Positions 14,495 through 23,853 are shown, counted from the stretch's first letter. The stretch: 64,000 bases of DNA from Negativicoccus massiliensis (GCA_900155405.1 LT700188.1:1240001-1304000), one strand, 5' to 3'. The notes: a model not told the origin generated them from the sequence alone. Numbers and translations: made by a program.

Positions 14495-16324
14495 ATGTGC
14501 GGTATTGTCGGCTATGTGGGATTTCAGGACGCGGCGTCGTTTTTAATTGACGGTTTGCGTAAATTGGAATACCGCGGCTATGATTCGGCGGGGATCGCCT
14601 GCTATGAAAACGGGAAGATTGAGATTCGTAAAAAAGTAGGCGGCATCGCCAATTTGGAGTCCTACCTTGAATCGCACCCCATTCACGGGCAGATCGGTAT
14701 CGGCCATACGCGTTGGGCGACGCACGGACGCCCGTCGGATGTCAACGCGCATCCGCACGGCGACGCGGAAAACCGTTTTGTCGTCGTGCACAACGGCATC
14801 ATTGAAAATTTCATGGAACTGAAACGCGACCTCATCGCCAAAGGGCATGTTTTCGTTTCCGAAACGGATACGGAAGTGATCGCGCATTTGCTGGCGGATT
14901 TACATGACGGCGACTTTTTGTCGACCGTGCAAAAAATGTTGGACGTGGTTGACGGCTCCTATTCGCTGGCGGTGATGGACCGCGACGAACCGGACAAGCT
15001 GATTTGCACGAAAAAAGATAATCCGCTGATCGTCGGGATCGGCGACGGCGAAAATTTCATCGCGTCGGATATTCCCGCGATCATCAATGTAACGCGCGAT
15101 ATTTACATTTTAAATGACGGCGAAATCGCCACCGTGACGGCGGACAGCGTGCGCGTGATCGATCGGGAAGGGCGTCCGATCGATAAAAAAGTGCACCATG
15201 TGGACTGGTCGGCGGAAGCGGCGGAAAAAGGCGGCTACGAACATTTCATGCTGAAAGAAATCAACGAGCAGCCCAAAGCGATCCGCGACACCATGGCGAT
15301 GCACGTTCATAAAGAAGATCAGTCGGTGTACTTTGATGAACTCGGCTGGACGAAAGACGACCTGCAACAGGTCAATAAGATTTTAATTACGGCCTGCGGC
15401 ACGGCGTATCACGCGGGACTCGTAGCGAAATATTACATCGAACAGATCGCGCGCATTCCGGTCGAAGTGGATATCGCGTCGGAATACCGGTATCGCGATC
15501 CGTTGACGGATGAAAACACGTTCTGCATCGTGATCAGCCAATCGGGCGAAACGAGCGATACGCTGGCGGCGCTGAAAGAAGCGAAACGCCGTGGCGCGAA
15601 GAGCCTCGCCGTGACCAATACGGTGGGTTCGTCGATCGCGCGCGAAGCGGACGCGGTGGTGTATACGGTCGCCGGTCCGGAAATTTCGGTCGCGTCCACC
15701 AAAGCGTACACGACGCAGCTGGTGGCGTTGCTGCTGCTCGCGGTGTACTTCGGACGCATCAACGAAAATCTGTCCCGCGAGGAAGAAAAAGCGATTGTTT
15801 CCGCGCTTATCGAGGCGCCGGAAAAATGCCACGAAATTTTTGAAAATACGGAAATGATCAAGACCTTCGCGAAACATTACGGTTTCGCGGAAGACGTGTT
15901 CTTCATCGGCCGTTCGATCGACTACGCGGTCGCCATGGAAGGCGCGCTCAAGCTCAAAGAGATCTCCTACATTCACGCGGAGGCCTATGCCGGCGGCGAA
16001 CTCAAGCACGGCACGTTGGCGCTGGTCGTGCAGGGCACGCCGATCATCGCGATCGTGACGCAGGATCATGTACGGGAAAAAATGTTCAGCAATATCCAGG
16101 AGGTCAGCGCGCGCGAAGCCATCGTGATCGGTATCGGTTATGACGACGACGCCGAACTCGATCATTTCGTGAAACACGCGATTCGCATTCCGCGCACGCA
16201 TCGTTTCGTCGCGCCGATTTTATCCGTGATACCGTTGCAGTTGTTGGCGTACTACGCGGCGATTACGCGCGGCACGAATGTCGATAAACCGCGCAACCTC
16301 GCGAAATCCGTTACCGTCGAATAA
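14495..16324 (+). CDS. glmS: Glutamine-fructose-6-phosphate aminotransferase (isomerizing)
   Basis: This 609-residue enzyme makes glucosamine-6-phosphate from fructose-6-phosphate and glutamine, the first committed step to UDP-GlcNAc. The N-terminal Ntn glutaminase domain starts MCGIVGYVG with catalytic Cys2 and continues YRGYDSAGIA and GHTRWATHG. Two SIS sugar-isomerase domains follow (TACGTAYHAG, SQSGETSDTLAAL, STKAYTTQ, ELKHGTLALV), and the end KPRNLAKSVTVE is the canonical GlmS tail. The ribosome binding site is GAAGGAGG. glmM and glmU lie elsewhere in the window. Confidence 0.97.
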   Translation: MCGIVGYVGFQDAASFLIDGLRKLEYRGYDSAGIACYENGKIEIRKKVGGIANLESYLESHPIHGQIGIGHTRWATHGRPSDVNAHPHGDAENRFVVVHNGIIENFMELKRDLIAKGHVFVSETDTEVIAHLLADLHDGDFLSTVQKMLDVVDGSYSLAVMDRDEPDKLICTKKDNPLIVGIGDGENFIASDIPAIINVTRDIYILNDGEIATVTADSVRVIDREGRPIDKKVHHVDWSAEAAEKGGYEHFMLKEINEQPKAIRDTMAMHVHKEDQSVYFDELGWTKDDLQQVNKILITACGTAYHAGLVAKYYIEQIARIPVEVDIASEYRYRDPLTDENTFCIVISQSGETSDTLAALKEAKRRGAKSLAVTNTVGSSIAREADAVVYTVAGPEISVASTKAYTTQLVALLLLAVYFGRINENLSREEEKAIVSALIEAPEKCHEIFENTEMIKTFAKHYGFAEDVFFIGRSIDYAVAMEGALKLKEISYIHAEAYAGGELKHGTLALVVQGTPIIAIVTQDHVREKMFSNIQEVSAREAIVIGIGYDDDAELDHFVKHAIRIPRTHRFVAPILSVIPLQLLAYYAAITRGTNVDKPRNLAKSVTVE

Positions 16325-16347
16325 GGCAAGCGACAGAAAGGAACGTT

Positions 16348-17331
16348 ATGGATACTATTTTTTCGGGCATTCAGCCCAGCGGTAATCTCACGCTCGGGAA
16401 CTATCTCGGCGCGTTGAAAAATTTCATCCCTTTTCAGGACACGCATGAATGCTACTATTGCGTTGTCAATCAGCACGCGATCACGGCGCCGCAGGACCCC
16501 AAACTGCTGCACGAGCGCACCAACCAGTTGGCGGCGTTGTACCTGGCGGCGGGGATTGATCCCCATAAGGCGACGTTATTCGTTCAGTCGGAAGTGCCGG
16601 AACACGCGCTTTTGGGCTGGATGATGATTACACTAGCCTATGTCGGCGAGATGGAACGCATGACGCAATATAAAGACAAGGCGAAAAAACAGGGCGAATC
16701 CATTCCGTTCGGTTTGATGGCGTATCCCGCGCTCATGGTGGCGGATATTTTATTGTACCAGGCGAAACTCGTGCCGGTCGGCGAAGACCAGCGCCAGCAT
16801 ATGGAACTCACGCGCACGATGGCGGAACGCTTTAACCAACGCTACGGCGAAGTGTTCACCGTGCCGGAAATGTTTACGCCGAAAGGCGGCGCGCGCGTCA
16901 TGAGCCTGCAGGAACCGACGTCGAAAATGAGCAAATCGGACGCCAATCAGACGGCGACGATTTATCTTTTGGACGATGACGACGCGATCGCGCACAAAAT
17001 CAAACGGGCGCAGACGGACAGTGAAAACTCGATCCGTTACGATCGGGAAAATAAACCGGGCGTGTCGAATTTGCTTTCCATTCACGCGGCGATTTCGGGT
17101 AAATCCTTTGCTGAACTCGAAACGCATTACGCGGGGCAAGGCTACGGCACGTTGAAAAAAGACGTGGCGGACCTTGTCGTCGGCGAGTTGCGGCCGTTGC
17201 GCGAACGCTATGAAGAGCTTTCGGGCAGCCCCGAACTCGACGCGATTTTGACGGCGGGCGCGGAAAAAGCGCATGCCAAAGCGCATGAAACCTACGAAAA
17301 AGCCATTCGGGCGATGGGACTCTATCGCTGA
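16348..17331 (+). CDS. trpS: Tryptophan--tRNA ligase
   Basis: This 327-residue class I synthetase charges tRNA-Trp. It shows FSGIQPSGNLTLGNYLGA (the HIGH-type site), YQAKLVPVGEDQRQHMELTRT (a TrpRS signature) and SKMSKSD (the KMSKS loop). The length is normal for bacterial TrpRS. AAAGGAACGTT precedes the ATG, and the gene starts 23 nt after glmS, so it is probably co-transcribed. Confidence 0.97.
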   Translation: MDTIFSGIQPSGNLTLGNYLGALKNFIPFQDTHECYYCVVNQHAITAPQDPKLLHERTNQLAALYLAAGIDPHKATLFVQSEVPEHALLGWMMITLAYVGEMERMTQYKDKAKKQGESIPFGLMAYPALMVADILLYQAKLVPVGEDQRQHMELTRTMAERFNQRYGEVFTVPEMFTPKGGARVMSLQEPTSKMSKSDANQTATIYLLDDDDAIAHKIKRAQTDSENSIRYDRENKPGVSNLLSIHAAISGKSFAELETHYAGQGYGTLKKDVADLVVGELRPLRERYEELSGSPELDAILTAGAEKAHAKAHETYEKAIRAMGLYR

Positions 17332-17334
17332 TTA

Positions 17335-17363
17335 TAAAAAAAGACGCTGCGGCGTCTTTTTTT
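17335..17363 (+). terminator. Terminator of trpS
   Basis: AAAAAAAGACGC/GCGTCTTTTTTT hairpin beginning four bases after the trpS stop. Confidence 0.85.
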
Positions 17364-17445
17364 GTGCGCCAAAAATTTCACATCGGACGTTGCGTTTTCA
17401 CGTTTACCGCAATGTAGTAGGTGAGCGCGGGAGAAAGGAGGTCCG

Positions 17446-17541
17446 ATGACAAGACAGGAATGGTATCGCTGGTTGATCTGGTTGTTGAGTGAAATTTTAC
17501 GGCGTTTGTATGCCGAAGCGCATACGGAAAGCGAGTCATGA
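17446..17541 (+). CDS. 31-residue leader peptide coupled to the amidase gene
   Basis: AAAGGAGGTCCG precedes an ATG that opens a 31-codon frame: MTRQEWYRWLIWLL, a basic LRRLY segment and the polar end TESES. It is Trp-rich and amphipathic or membrane-inserting. Its stop overlaps the next gene's start as ATGA, typical of translational coupling. A strong ribosome binding site plus the overlap make a real gene likely. I cannot assign it to a family; it could be a small membrane peptide or simply a way to drive translation of the amidase, whose own start has no good ribosome binding site. Confidence 0.6.
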   Translation: MTRQEWYRWLIWLLSEILRRLYAEAHTESES

Positions 17542-18062
17542 GTTTTTGGTGGTTGAACCCGGGGCATGCCTTGCACGGCGTGCCCGATCCGGGCGCCGTT
17601 GCCGCTGACGGCACGCGGGAAGCCGATGTCGTAGCGGTAATCGCGGCGGCGATCGCGGCGGGTTTACGCGCTCGGGGAGAACAAGTTACCGTGCGGCAGG
17701 ATGACGATCTTGCCGCGGTAGTTGCGGCCGCCAACACGGCGGGGGCGAATCGCTTTATCTCCATTCATGCCAATGCCGCCGCGACGCCTGAGGCGCACGG
17801 CGCGGAAGTTTTTATCCACCCGCAGGCCGCCGCGCCGACGCGACTTTGGGCGGAGCGCATAGTTCGCTGCGGCAGTGAGCGCGGTCGTTATTTTCGCCAT
17901 GACGACACGCTGTACCGCACCGCCGATTTCGCGGTGTTGCGCGAAACGGTCATGCCCGCGGTATTGGTGGAAACCGGTTTTCTGACGAACGACGTCGAAC
18001 GCGCCTGGCTGAAAACCGATGCGGCCGCCTGGTGGACGGACGTTATTTTGGCAAGTTATTGA
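17538..18062 (+). CDS. N-acetylmuramoyl-L-alanine amidase, Amidase_3 type, single domain
   Basis: This 174-residue protein is a minimal zinc amidase that cuts the bond between MurNAc and the stem peptide. NPGHALHGVPDPGA near the start is the first zinc-ligand region (His10), RFISIHANA carries the second histidine, and VLVETGFLTND the catalytic glutamate. No signal peptide or cell-wall binding domain is visible, so how it would leave the cell is unclear. It heads a small operon with DUF1659 and DUF2922 genes. Such minimal amidases also occur with sporulation or phage lysis genes, which are not seen here. Confidence 0.85.
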   Translation: MSFWWLNPGHALHGVPDPGAVAADGTREADVVAVIAAAIAAGLRARGEQVTVRQDDDLAAVVAAANTAGANRFISIHANAAATPEAHGAEVFIHPQAAAPTRLWAERIVRCGSERGRYFRHDDTLYRTADFAVLRETVMPAVLVETGFLTNDVERAWLKTDAAAWWTDVILASY

Positions 18063-18112
18063 GCAATCCTCCCGCGCATTATTTCTTATTTTTTCAAAAC
18101 GAGGTGAAACGA

Positions 18113-18337
18113 ATGGCATTACAGAAAGAAACGGTAGCACGGCGCCTGGCCCTGCGCGTGCAGTACACGGATGATAAGGGCGCGGAAAAATTTCGCAATT
18201 TGTCCTTCGCGCATGTCGCGCAGGACGCTACGGACGAGCATATTTACGCCGCCGGCAAAGCGCTGGCGGGCTTGCAATCCAAGCCGCTCGATCGTGTCGC
18301 TAAAATCGAAACGATCGTTTACACGGACGGCGAATAA
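18113..18337 (+). CDS. DUF1659-family protein (74 aa)
   Basis: This small soluble protein begins MALQKETVARRLALRVQY and ends KIETIVYTDGE. The layout fits the DUF1659 family, short Firmicute proteins of unknown role that typically lie next to DUF2922 genes, as here. GAGGTGAAACGA precedes the ATG, which I prefer over the longer open frame running back into the amidase gene. Confidence 0.7.
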   Translation: MALQKETVARRLALRVQYTDDKGAEKFRNLSFAHVAQDATDEHIYAAGKALAGLQSKPLDRVAKIETIVYTDGE

Positions 18338-18357
18338 GGTAACGAAGGAGGACATTC

Positions 18358-18564
18358 ATGAAGACATTGCAAATGGTATTCACGGCGGGAAGTACGACCG
18401 GAACGCTCAGTCTGCGTGAGCCGAAAGACGGCTTGACGCTGGCCGCGGTACAGGCGGTCGCGCAAAAAATCGCGACCGACGGCGTATTTGCCGACGCGAA
18501 CGGAAAGTATTCGGAATTTGTGAAAGCGCAAATGATCGAACGCACGGTGACCGAACTCGCGTAA
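18358..18564 (+). CDS. DUF2922-family protein (68 aa)
   Basis: This small protein (MKTLQMVFTAGSTTGTLSL, then KDGLTLAAVQAVAQKIATDGVF) matches the DUF2922 pattern of a beta hairpin followed by a helix. GAAGGAGG precedes the ATG. It is 20 nt after the DUF1659 gene. Both proteins are of unknown function; co-occurrence with a wall amidase suggests, but does not prove, a cell-surface context. Confidence 0.7.
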   Translation: MKTLQMVFTAGSTTGTLSLREPKDGLTLAAVQAVAQKIATDGVFADANGKYSEFVKAQMIERTVTELA

Positions 18565-18573
18565 CGGCCACAC

Positions 18574-18605
18574 AAAAGGACATGCTTACGGGCATGTCCT
18601 TTTTT
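18574..18605 (+). terminator. Terminator of the amidase operon
   Basis: AAAAGGACATGC pairs with GCATGTCCTTTT, followed by more T. Confidence 0.85.
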
Positions 18606-18658
18606 CTATACATTTGAATAGGCATTTGATATGATACAGTACGAAAAGGAGTGACAAC

Positions 18659-18952
18659 GTGACGGAATATCAGACCTACATCGTTCGTTGCGCCGATGAT
18701 ACCTTGTATACGGGCATCGCGCGCGACGTCACCAAACGTCTTGCCGTGCATAACGCGGGCGACGGGGCGAAGTATACCCGCGCCCGCCGACCGGTCGTTT
18801 TGGTGTGGCAAAGCGATGTGACGGACGAACGCACCGCGCGGCGCACGGAATGGTATATTAAGCGATTATCCCGTCGCGAAAAGGACGCGTTGATCAGCGG
18901 GGATGCGCGCGTGCGGGCGAAAATCGACGCGTGGTTGGCGGCACGCCCGTAA
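18659..18952 (+). CDS. GIY-YIG nuclease-superfamily protein (YhbQ/YazA type)
   Basis: This 97-residue single-domain protein starts at GTG behind AAAAGGAG. It carries TYIVRCADDTLYTGI (the GIY-YIG region with Tyr and Ile-Val variations), ARDVTKRLAVHN with the catalytic Arg, and KYTRARRPVVLVW. It belongs to the UPF0213 group of small GIY-YIG proteins with weak or uncertain nuclease activity. It is preceded by a terminator and followed by the cdaA promoter, so it is probably monocistronic. Confidence 0.85.
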   Translation: MTEYQTYIVRCADDTLYTGIARDVTKRLAVHNAGDGAKYTRARRPVVLVWQSDVTDERTARRTEWYIKRLSRREKDALISGDARVRAKIDAWLAARP

Positions 18953-18972
18953 GCGGAGCCGGACCGGTCGCG

Positions 18973-18981
18973 TGGTATAAT
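18973..18981 (+). promoter_or_regulatory. Extended -10 promoter of cdaA
   Basis: TGGTATAAT, about 30 nt before the cdaA start codon. Confidence 0.55.
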
Positions 18982-19010
18982 AGAGAGAAAGCATAAGAAC
19001 GGAGTGAACC

Positions 19011-19835
19011 ATGTTACTACAGTTACAAGCGCTGCTTTCCACGATGCGGATTCTCGATATCGTCGATATCCTCGTGGTAGCGGTGATCCTTTACCAGTTG
19101 TACTATTTGATCCGCGATACCCGCGCCGTCTCCCTCTTAAAAGGGTTGGTGGTGCTCGGCGCGTTTACGATCGTCAGCAACTGGATGGATCTGCACGTCG
19201 TGAATTGGTTGTTGGAAAAGTCGATGACGGTACTCATCGTCGCGTTGCCGATTGTGTTCCAGCCGGAATTGCGCAAAGCGCTCGAACGGCTCGGCCGCGG
19301 TCGCTTCATCAGCCGTTCCTCCATCGTCGATGATGAAGAACGGATGCGCGTGATTGATGAAGTGGTGCTCGCCTGCGAACGGATGAGCGAAAAGAAAATC
19401 GGCGCGCTGATCGCTTTTGAACGGGCGGTGCGTCTGGCGGAATACGGCGACACGGGCATCTACTTGGACGCGGTCGTGAGCGAGGAGTTGTTGGGCAATA
19501 TTTTTATTCCCAATACGCCTTTGCATGACGGCGCTATTTTAATTCGGGAAAATCGCGTGGTCGCGGCGGGTTGCCTGCTGCCGCTGACGCAGGATCAGAA
19601 TTTATCGAGCGCGCTCGGGACGCGGCATCGCGCCGGCATCGGCCTGACGGAGCAGGGCGACGCGCTGGTCGTGATCGTCAGTGAAGAAACGGGAGCGATT
19701 TCTTACGCGTACGGCGGTCATATTTATCGCCATTTGGACGGCGACAATCTGCGTCACATGTTGCGCAACTACCTCCTCAAAGGAAACGACAGCCGACTGC
19801 GTTTGGGCGAATTCTTTAACTGGAGGAAATCATGA
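19011..19835 (+). CDS. cdaA: Diadenylate cyclase CdaA
   Basis: This 274-residue membrane-bound enzyme condenses two ATP into c-di-AMP. Three hydrophobic segments (about 15-33, 40-56, 65-83) are followed by the DAC domain with PLHDGA (Asp173-Gly174-Ala175) and GTRHRA (Arg205-His206-Arg207), the two catalytic motifs. The ribosome binding site is ACGGAGTG. The stop overlaps the ATG of cdaR. Order and identity match the conserved cdaA-cdaR-glmM operon of Firmicutes, in which CdaR and GlmM modulate the cyclase. Confidence 0.95.
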   Translation: MLLQLQALLSTMRILDIVDILVVAVILYQLYYLIRDTRAVSLLKGLVVLGAFTIVSNWMDLHVVNWLLEKSMTVLIVALPIVFQPELRKALERLGRGRFISRSSIVDDEERMRVIDEVVLACERMSEKKIGALIAFERAVRLAEYGDTGIYLDAVVSEELLGNIFIPNTPLHDGAILIRENRVVAAGCLLPLTQDQNLSSALGTRHRAGIGLTEQGDALVVIVSEETGAISYAYGGHIYRHLDGDNLRHMLRNYLLKGNDSRLRLGEFFNWRKS

Positions 19836-20752
19836 GAAAATGGCTGGGCGGCAACTGGACGGCGAAGCTCATCTGCTTTTTCGTGGCGGTGTTTCTCTGG
19901 GTGTTTATCATGAACGACCAGAACCCGCTTGTTGAAAGCAGCTATGAACTGCCGGTCGAAGTGGCGCATTTGGATGATTCATTGGTGGCGCTGGACGCGC
20001 CGCAGAGCGTGCATGTTAAATTGCGCATGCAAAGAAACACGATGTTGCAGTTGCGCGAATCCGATATGAAAGCCGTGCTGGACATGATCCGCGCGGATGT
20101 CGGCGAAAATGAAAATATGACCTTGCAACTGGTACTGCCGCCGGGCGCGGAAGTGATCGAGCAAAAACCGTTGCGTTTCACGGTCAATGTGGATGAAGTG
20201 GCCTCGCGGACTATTCCGGTGACGGCGAAGGTAACCGACGATCCGGCCGGCGATCACGGCGGCGCGGTGATGGCGATCACCCCGAATGTGGTGACGATCA
20301 CCGGTCCGTCGAGTCGGGTGTCCCAAGTGAAAACCGCGCAGACGGAGATTCACACCGCGGGACGCAAAACCGATTTCGATATCATGGCGGCGGTCGCGCT
20401 GTATGATGCGGAGGGAAATAAAGTGAACGGCGTTACCTTCGCGCCGGAAAACGTGCTCGTCAAAATAAGAATTCATCCGCTGCGGGTCGAGAAAACCTTG
20501 CCTTTAGCGGTGCAGACAAGCGGCTCGCCAGCGTACGGTTGGCGAGTGGACGCGACTGAAATCATGCCGCGGGAAGTGACGCTCGCGGGGGAAAAATCGC
20601 AGTTGGACGCGCTTTCCGCCTGGCAGTTGCCGGCGATTTCGGTGAGCGGTGAGGCCGGAGAGGTCATTCGGCAGGTGGAAGTTCCCGTGCCGAGCAATGG
20701 CACGGTGACACCGGAAACGGCGACGGTACGCGTCATATTAAAAGCGGAATAA
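19832..20752 (+). CDS. cdaR: CdaA regulator with YbbR domains
   Basis: This 306-residue protein has one N-terminal membrane helix (LICFFVAVFLWVFIM) and an extracytoplasmic part made of YbbR repeats, recognisable by VDEVASRTIPVTAKV and the recurring 'VTITGPSSRV' type strand. It overlaps cdaA by four bases. In Bacillus and Listeria, CdaR tunes CdaA activity. The number of repeats is probably three, judged by spacing. Function is assigned from gene order and domain type. Confidence 0.88.
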   Translation: MRKWLGGNWTAKLICFFVAVFLWVFIMNDQNPLVESSYELPVEVAHLDDSLVALDAPQSVHVKLRMQRNTMLQLRESDMKAVLDMIRADVGENENMTLQLVLPPGAEVIEQKPLRFTVNVDEVASRTIPVTAKVTDDPAGDHGGAVMAITPNVVTITGPSSRVSQVKTAQTEIHTAGRKTDFDIMAAVALYDAEGNKVNGVTFAPENVLVKIRIHPLRVEKTLPLAVQTSGSPAYGWRVDATEIMPREVTLAGEKSQLDALSAWQLPAISVSGEAGEVIRQVEVPVPSNGTVTPETATVRVILKAE

Positions 20753-20775
20753 ATGGAGAACAGTAGGAGGATTTT

Positions 20776-22137
20776 ATGGCACGATTGTTTGGCACGGACG
20801 GTGTGCGCGGCGTCGTCAATGACACATTGACACCGGAACTCGCGTTTCATTTGGGACGCGCGGCGGCGGTGTTTTTCGTACAGGGCGATGACGCGGCGGC
20901 GCGTCCGCGTTTTCTGATCGGTTTCGATACCCGCATCTCAGGCACGATGCTCGCCGCGGCGTTGGCGGCGGGCGTTTGCTCGGCGGGCGGCGACGTCGAT
21001 ATCGTCGGCGTGATTCCGACGCCGGGGGTCGCGTACCTGACGCGCACCGGCGATTACACGGCGGGCGTGGTGATTTCCGCTTCGCACAATCCGTATCCCG
21101 ATAACGGCATCAAATTTTTTGACGGTGACGGATTTAAATTGACGGACGCGGCGGAAGATGAAATTGAAGCCATGCTGCGCGGCGACGCGCTCGATAACAG
21201 CGCGCGACCGACGGCAGATGCGGTCGGCCGCATTCAGCTGATTCCGGAAGCGGCGCAACGCTATACGGACTATATCGCGGCTACGGCGCCTTGCCGTTTG
21301 GATGGCTTGAAAATCGTCGCGGACGCGGCGCACGGCGCGGCCTCCGATGTGACGCCGGCCGTCTTGCGTGAGCTCGGCGCGGAAGTCATCACGATCGCGT
21401 CCGAACCGAACGGTACCAATATCAACGCGGGCGTCGGCTCGACGCATCCGGAACTTTTACGGGAACGGGTACTTGCCGAAGGAGCGGACGCGGGCGTCGC
21501 AAATGACGGCGATTCGGATCGTTGCCTTTTGATTGATGAAACCGGCGCGGTGCTGGACGGCGACCATATATTGCTTTTGGCGGCGCAGCAGCTGAAATCG
21601 CAAAATAAGCTGAAAAATGACACGGTTGTCGCGACGGTCATGAGTAATATCGGTTTCAAAAAAGCGCTCGAAAAAATGGGCTTACAGGCCGTTTTCACAT
21701 CGGTCGGAGACCGGTACGTGCTGGAAGAAATGCGCGCCCATGATTACGTGCTCGGCGGCGAACAGTCGGGCCATGTCATTTTCCTCGACTACAATACGAC
21801 CGGCGACGGCGTATTGACGGCGGTGCAGACCTTGGCGATCATGAAGCAGAGCGGCCGCAAACTTTCGGAATTGGCGCAACTGATGACCACGTATCCGCAG
21901 ATTTTACGCAATGTGCGCGTATATGATAAAGAGTCGTGGCGGGAGAATCCGTTCATCATGGCGGCGATCGGCGCGGCGGAAGAAGAACTCGGTGAAAACG
22001 GCCGCGTTTTGGTGCGCGCGTCCGGTACCGAACCGTTGCTGCGCGTGATGGCGGAAGGGCCGGATCACGATCAACTCGAACGCATCGTAACGGATATCTG
22101 TGCGACCGTTCAGCGTGAAATCGGCGTGGAAGAATAA
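20776..22137 (+). CDS. glmM: Phosphoglucosamine mutase
   Basis: This 453-residue enzyme converts glucosamine-6-phosphate to glucosamine-1-phosphate. MARLFGTDGVRGVVN is the family start. The catalytic phosphoserine lies in VVISASHNPYPDNG (Ser103), the metal loop is NDGDSDR, and the phosphate-binding end is VLVRASGTEPLLRVMAEG. TAGGAGG precedes the ATG. It completes the c-di-AMP operon; GlmM binding to CdaA is known to link peptidoglycan precursor supply to c-di-AMP. Confidence 0.97.
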   Translation: MARLFGTDGVRGVVNDTLTPELAFHLGRAAAVFFVQGDDAAARPRFLIGFDTRISGTMLAAALAAGVCSAGGDVDIVGVIPTPGVAYLTRTGDYTAGVVISASHNPYPDNGIKFFDGDGFKLTDAAEDEIEAMLRGDALDNSARPTADAVGRIQLIPEAAQRYTDYIAATAPCRLDGLKIVADAAHGAASDVTPAVLRELGAEVITIASEPNGTNINAGVGSTHPELLRERVLAEGADAGVANDGDSDRCLLIDETGAVLDGDHILLLAAQQLKSQNKLKNDTVVATVMSNIGFKKALEKMGLQAVFTSVGDRYVLEEMRAHDYVLGGEQSGHVIFLDYNTTGDGVLTAVQTLAIMKQSGRKLSELAQLMTTYPQILRNVRVYDKESWRENPFIMAAIGAAEEELGENGRVLVRASGTEPLLRVMAEGPDHDQLERIVTDICATVQREIGVEE

Positions 22138-22147
22138 TTTTCACAAT

Positions 22148-22176
22148 AAAAAAGAAGCCCGCGGGCTTCTTTTTTT
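22148..22176. terminator. Bidirectional terminator between glmM and the DUF711 gene
   Basis: AAAAAAGAAGCCCGCGGGCTTCTTTTTT is near-palindromic and lies between the convergent genes. Confidence 0.85.
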
Positions 22177-22186
22177 GATGCGTGAT

Positions 22187-23545
22187 TTAATTGGTGAGAC
22201 TGCGCACCGGCGCGGGAATACGGCCGCCGCGAGCGATGAACTCCGACGCGTCGAAACGATTGACAGCAATGACGGGCGCGTATCCCAACAGGCCGCCGAA
22301 TTCGACCAGGTCGCCGACTTTTTTGCCGGGCACCGGAATCAAACGGGTCGCGGTGGTTTTGTTATTGATCATGCCGATCGCCGCTTCATCCGCCAAAATC
22401 GCGGCGAGCGTCGCGGCCGAGGTGTCGCCGGGGACGGCGATCATATCGAGACCGACCGAGCAGACGCAGGTCATCGCTTCCAATTTTTCCAGCGTCAAGG
22501 AGCCGCGTTCGACCGCTTCGATCATGCCGAGGTCTTCGCTGACGGGAATGAACGCGCCGGAGAGACCTCCGACACGACTGGCGGCCATCATGCCGCCTTT
22601 TTTCACGGCGTCGTTTAAGAGGGCGAGCGCGGCCGTTGTACCCGGAGCGCCGCAGCTTTCGAGACCCATTTCTTCCAAGATTTTGGCGACGCTGTCGCCG
22701 ATTTCACTTGTCGGCGCGAGCGACAGGTCGATGATGCCGAACGGCGCGTGCAGACGCTCCGCCGCTACCTGTGCGACGAGCTGACCGACGCGCGTGACCA
22801 TGAACGCCGTTTCTTTGATCGTTTCCGCGACGACATCAAACGATTCGCCGCGTACTTCTTCAAGCGCCCGTTTGACAACGCCCGGACCGGAGACGCCGAC
22901 GTGAACGGCGAGATCGCCTTGCGTCACGCCGTGGAAAGCACCCGCCATGAACGGATTGTCTTCGACCGGATTGCAGAACGCGACGAGTTTGGCGCAACCC
23001 AAAGCGTCATTGGCGGCGGTTAAAGCGGCCGTTTTTTTGATGATTTCGCCGATTTGCCGCACGGCGTCCATATTAATGCCCGATTTCGTGGAGCCGATGC
23101 CGATGGAGGAGCAGACGCGATCGGTGGTCGCCAGCGCTTCCGGAACGGAATCGAGTAAAATCTGATCGCCGCGCGTGATGCCGTTTTGCACGAGCGCGGA
23201 AAAACCGCCGATAAAATCAATGCCGCATGTTTTCGCGGCGCGATCCAGGGCCTGCGCGACCGGCACATAGTCGGTCAGGTCGCTCGCTTCCGCGACGAGC
23301 GAAATCGGCGTGACGGCGACGCGCTTGTTGATGATCGGCACGCCGTATTCGCGGGAAATGGCTTCCGCGGTGGGCACGAGATTTTCCGCGACGCGACAAA
23401 TGTGATCGTAGATTTTTTGACACATTGCCTCGCCGTCGCGGTCAACGCAGCCGCGCAGGGAAACGCCGAGCGTGACGGTGCGCACGTCCAGACGGTTCTC
23501 CTCAAACATGCGGCGAGTGGCTAAAATATCTTCAATATCCAGCAT
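22187..23545 (-). CDS. PFL-like DUF711 (UPF0210) family protein
   Basis: This 452-residue protein has the UPF0210 signatures: [15 protein letters not shown] at the start, [42 protein letters not shown] and a glycine-rich stretch near [16 protein letters not shown]. The fold is related to pyruvate formate-lyase/ribonucleotide reductase barrels, but the function is unknown. AGGAGGTTCT precedes the ATG. It starts 8 nt after the ACT-domain gene, and this pair is widely conserved in anaerobes. Joint function is likely but undefined. Confidence 0.88.
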   Translation of the reverse strand: MLDIEDILATRRMFEENRLDVRTVTLGVSLRGCVDRDGEAMCQKIYDHICRVAENLVPTAEAISREYGVPIINKRVAVTPISLVAEASDLTDYVPVAQALDRAAKTCGIDFIGGFSALVQNGITRGDQILLDSVPEALATTDRVCSSIGIGSTKSGINMDAVRQIGEIIKKTAALTAANDALGCAKLVAFCNPVEDNPFMAGAFHGVTQGDLAVHVGVSGPGVVKRALEEVRGESFDVVAETIKETAFMVTRVGQLVAQVAAERLHAPFGIIDLSLAPTSEIGDSVAKILEEMGLESCGAPGTTAALALLNDAVKKGGMMAASRVGGLSGAFIPVSEDLGMIEAVERGSLTLEKLEAMTCVCSVGLDMIAVPGDTSAATLAAILADEAAIGMINNKTTATRLIPVPGKKVGDLVEFGGLLGYAPVIAVNRFDASEFIARGGRIPAPVRSLTN

Positions 23546-23553
23546 AGAACCTC

Positions 23554-23826
23554 CTACACGCGGTGCATTTTATAAAACACATCGGCGAGTTGCGCGCGAA
23601 TATCCAGCCCCATGCTTTCACCGAGATCCGCGAACTGTTTTTGCAAGGTTTGCATATCCAGTTCCGCATCCGTCATGTCGCCCATCAACACCATGTTGAA
23701 GAAACCGTCTAAAATGGTTTGATTGATCGACAACACATTGATTTTTTGTTCGGCGAGCACTTTGGTGACCGCCGCGATGATGCCGACACGATCCGCGCCG
23801 AGCACCGTTATCACTACCCGTTTCAT
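23554..23826 (-). CDS. ACT-domain protein (UPF0237)
   Basis: This 90-residue single ACT domain ([42 protein letters not shown]) belongs to the group that regulates or binds small ligands such as amino acids. I start at 23826 because AGGAGG lies 5 nt before it; the open frame extends five codons further without a ribosome binding site. It is paired with the downstream DUF711 gene. Confidence 0.88.
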   Translation of the reverse strand: MKRVVITVLGADRVGIIAAVTKVLAEQKINVLSINQTILDGFFNMVLMGDMTDAELDMQTLQKQFADLGESMGLDIRAQLADVFYKMHRV

Positions 23827-23853
23827 CGCAGTCCTCCTCATAAATTTTTGTTT

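Noticed and set aside
15383-16201. 272-codon open frame antisense to glmS
   Set aside because: Same antisense artefact; no start signal and a biased composition.
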